Shown piece by piece: positions 7,219 to 8,452 of a stretch of DNA of 8,452 nt. Under the pieces are notes generated by a model, which made no database searches, was not told the origin of the DNA, and worked only from the letters and a program-made list of their open reading frames with translations. How positions within the stretch are numbered: the first letter of the stretch is position 1; the number at the start of each line of letters is the position of its first letter. Origin of the DNA: Actinomycetes bacterium (lineage in GTDB: Bacteria; Actinomycetota; Acidimicrobiia; Acidimicrobiales; Acidimicrobiaceae). Both the position numbers and the translations under genes were made by a program. Location of the stretch: the NCBI GenBank assembly GCA_021823385.1, contig JAKAOC010000076.1:1-8452 (forward strand). The letters are read 5' to 3'.

Positions 7219-7228
7219 TTTCCTGGAA

Positions 7229-7234
7229 CCTCCT
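7229..7234 (-). promoter_or_regulatory. Ribosome binding site of the five-helix membrane protein gene
   Basis: On the minus strand this reads AGGAGG, 10 nt before the ATG at 7218. The spacing is slightly long, but it is the only strong site and it fixes the start within the longer open frame. Confidence 0.6.
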
Positions 7235-7348
7235 GGCGACGGGGCTCGCAAGCCCAGGACGATCCTTTGCACCCAAGCCGAGCCTACTAAGACCTAAATC
7301 GCCACCCTTGAAAAGCGCCGCCCAATTCGCTGGATAGGGAGCCAAATC

Positions 7349-7377
7349 TGCACCACCTGCGGACACGGGGCTAAGGT
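7349..7377 (+). promoter_or_regulatory. Weak candidate promoter for proline dehydrogenase
   Basis: TAAGGT (7372-7377) fits TANNNT, with a partial -35 match TGCACC (7349-7354) at 17-nt spacing. It would start transcription near 7384, a few bases before the leader hairpin. The match quality is low and other choices, such as TTGAAA at 7308-7313, are possible. Confidence 0.18.
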
Positions 7378-7394
7378 TGGCCAAGTAGGGCGCC

Positions 7395-7418
7395 TCCGCC
7401 CGCGCCGCAACGGGCGGA
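7395..7418 (+). promoter_or_regulatory. Leader hairpin immediately before the proline dehydrogenase ribosome binding site
   Basis: TCCGCCCG (7395-7402) and CGGGCGGA (7411-7418) form a perfect 8-bp stem with loop CGCCGCAA. It ends 2 nt before AAGGAGG. The bases GCCTCC (7392-7397) are also the exact complement of GGAGGC (7423-7428), so a competing fold could cover the ribosome binding site. Regulatory function is inferred, not shown. Confidence 0.4.
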
Positions 7419-7420
7419 AG

Positions 7421-7427
7421 AAGGAGG
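7421..7427 (+). promoter_or_regulatory. Ribosome binding site of proline dehydrogenase
   Basis: AAGGAGG lies 5 nt before ATG 7433. It is near-consensus and sets the start. Confidence 0.75.
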
Positions 7428-7432
7428 CAGCT

Positions 7433-8452
7433 ATGGCCAGGGACCTTTCCAGGCCGGGACAGGCCGAGGTCAAGCAAGTTGCAAAATCAATCCTGGATAC
7501 CGGGATCGAGCGCGTCTCGCTCGCCCAGCTTCCGGCCTTCCAGAGGCTGGTTATGCGCCGCGCCATGCACGACGCCGACTTTCGCACCCGGCTTTTCCGT
7601 CTGGTGGACGTCTTCCCCCGCCTGCACGGCGCGCGCGACATCTACAACCATGCCCGCCAGTACCTCGCCGACGGCGAGAGCGGCCTGGTGGCACGGGGCC
7701 TGCGCATGGCGGGCGAGGCCCCCATGGGAGAAGCGGCGGCGGTGTCGGCGATCCGCTCCGGCATCGAGGGCGTGGCTCGCCTCTTCATAGCGGGCTCCAG
7801 CACAGGCGAGATCGCGACACGGGCGGAGGCGTATGCCAAGCAGGGCATCTCCACCACGGTCGATCTGCTTGGCGAGAAGACACTGAGCCAGGCGGAGGCG
7901 GAGCGCTATCAAGAGCGTCTGCTCGAGATGGCCAGGGCGCTCTCCCGAGCCAGTGGCCGCCTCACGGGTCTGCCGAGTCATGACCATCTCGGGCCGATCC
8001 CCGCCGCCTCCATCTCGATCAAGCCGACCGCGCTGAGCCCGCACTTCGGAGCGCTCAGCCAGGAAATCGGTGTCTCCGAGGTTCAGGAGCGCCTGCGCCC
8101 CGTTCTTGGCGAGGCGCTGGAGCCCGGCCTGCTCTGCTTCCTCGACATGGAGGATCATGAAGCCAGGGAGCCGACCCTGGAACTGCTCGAGCGCTTGGCC
8201 ATGGACCCCGCCTACGCGCGGCTGCATCTCGGAGCCGTGATCCAGGCCTATCTAACCACCGCCGAGGCCGACCTCGGCAAAGTGATCGCCCTGTCGACGG
8301 CAAGGGTGGAGCGTGGCTGGACCCCTCTCTGGGTGCGGCTGGTGAAAGGCGCCTATTTCGACGCCGAGATGGTGCGTGCCGCGATCGAGGGTTGGCACGC
8401 GCCCGTTTGGCAGGCCAAGGAGGAGACGGATTACTCCTACGAACGCTGCATC
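7433..8452 (+). CDS. putA: Proline dehydrogenase, PutA-type, 3'-truncated by the window edge
   Basis: The frame is open from ATG 7433 to the last base, giving 340 visible residues. The enzyme oxidises proline to 1-pyrroline-5-carboxylate using FAD and passes electrons to the quinone pool. Residues 1 to ~100 form the helical arm seen in PutA-type proteins (RPGQAEVKQVAKSIL, DVFPRLHGARDIYNHARQYL). The PRODH barrel follows: TVDLLGEKTLSQAEAERY, SISIKPTALSPHF with Lys197 at the position of the conserved flavin-site Lys, FLDMEDHEARE with Asp238, LGAVIQAYL, and VRLVKGAYFDAEM with Lys305. TDYSYERC closes the visible part. The proline-carboxylate-binding Arg pair lies beyond the edge. There is no N-terminal ribbon-helix-helix DNA-binding domain, so this is not an autoregulating E. 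coli-like PutA. The style suggests a bifunctional enzyme with a C-terminal glutamate-semialdehyde dehydrogenase domain, but only sequence past 8452 can show this; a stand-alone proline dehydrogenase is the alternative. It is divergent from the membrane gene pair. Confidence 0.9.
   Translation, partial: MARDLSRPGQAEVKQVAKSILDTGIERVSLAQLPAFQRLVMRRAMHDADFRTRLFRLVDVFPRLHGARDIYNHARQYLADGESGLVARGLRMAGEAPMGEAAAVSAIRSGIEGVARLFIAGSSTGEIATRAEAYAKQGISTTVDLLGEKTLSQAEAERYQERLLEMARALSRASGRLTGLPSHDHLGPIPAASISIKPTALSPHFGALSQEIGVSEVQERLRPVLGEALEPGLLCFLDMEDHEAREPTLELLERLAMDPAYARLHLGAVIQAYLTTAEADLGKVIALSTARVERGWTPLWVRLVKGAYFDAEMVRAAIEGWHAPVWQAKEETDYSYERCI

Larger units (their letters stand above)
7219..7432. 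other. Divergent intergenic region, membrane pair / proline dehydrogenase
   Basis: These 214 bp must hold the start signals for both outward-facing transcripts. The minus-strand side contains AGGAGG (CCTCCT at 7229-7234 on the plus strand) and a short GGGCT-CGCA-AGCCC inverted repeat (7242-7255). The plus-strand side contains the hairpin and ribosome binding site described separately. The centre (about 7260-7370) is less G+C-rich than the flanking genes, which suits a promoter area, but I find no convincing -35/-10 pair on the minus strand and no obvious long operator palindrome. Confidence 0.6.

Noticed and set aside
7487..8227. 246-codon minus-strand open frame opposite proline dehydrogenase
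   Set aside because: The plus-strand frame gives conserved PRODH motifs throughout, while this frame has none.

Overview
This is an 8.45 kb stretch of high-G+C bacterial chromosome, with third codon positions dominated by G or C. It carries ordinary metabolic genes packed tightly, with overlapping or near-overlapping start and stop codons. The style (GTG start, strong AGGAGG-type ribosome binding sites, a one-chain biotin carboxylase/carrier/carboxyltransferase enzyme, a PutA-type proline dehydrogenase) fits an actinobacterium or a similar high-G+C lineage. The taxonomic call is an inference from gene content and not a marker-based result. I see no tRNA, rRNA, CRISPR, insertion sequence or phage gene.

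Left block, plus strand (1-6182). The window opens inside a short-chain dehydrogenase/reductase (SDR) whose first ~60 residues lie upstream. A GNAT N-acetyltransferase follows only 2 nt after the SDR stop. After a 142-bp gap come an AMP-forming acyl-CoA synthetase and a 1103-residue single-chain acyl-CoA carboxylase. These last two overlap by 4 nt (GTGA), so they are very probably translationally coupled. Read together, the ligase would activate a carboxylic acid to its CoA thioester and the carboxylase would add CO2 at the alpha carbon, giving a 2-carboxyacyl-CoA. The actual substrate cannot be read from the sequence. The SDR could act in the same pathway, but that is less certain.

Middle block, minus strand (6194-7218). 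Two small integral membrane proteins are encoded in an ATGA-overlapping pair that converges on the carboxylase gene. Only 11 bp separate the two stop codons, and a GC-rich hairpin sits across that junction. The first protein resembles the CopD/DUF2269-like membrane superfamily; the second is not recognised.

Right block, plus strand (7433 to the end). A proline dehydrogenase gene runs off the right edge, so only its first 340 codons are visible. It is divergent from the membrane pair across a 214-bp intergenic region. Its leader contains an 8-bp stem hairpin immediately before the ribosome binding site, and an alternative pairing that would cover that site.

The most noteworthy items are the ligase/one-chain carboxylase module, the uncharacterised two-gene membrane unit next to proline catabolism, and the possible two-state RNA structure in front of the proline dehydrogenase gene. 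I did not find strong evidence of a wholly new type of system.
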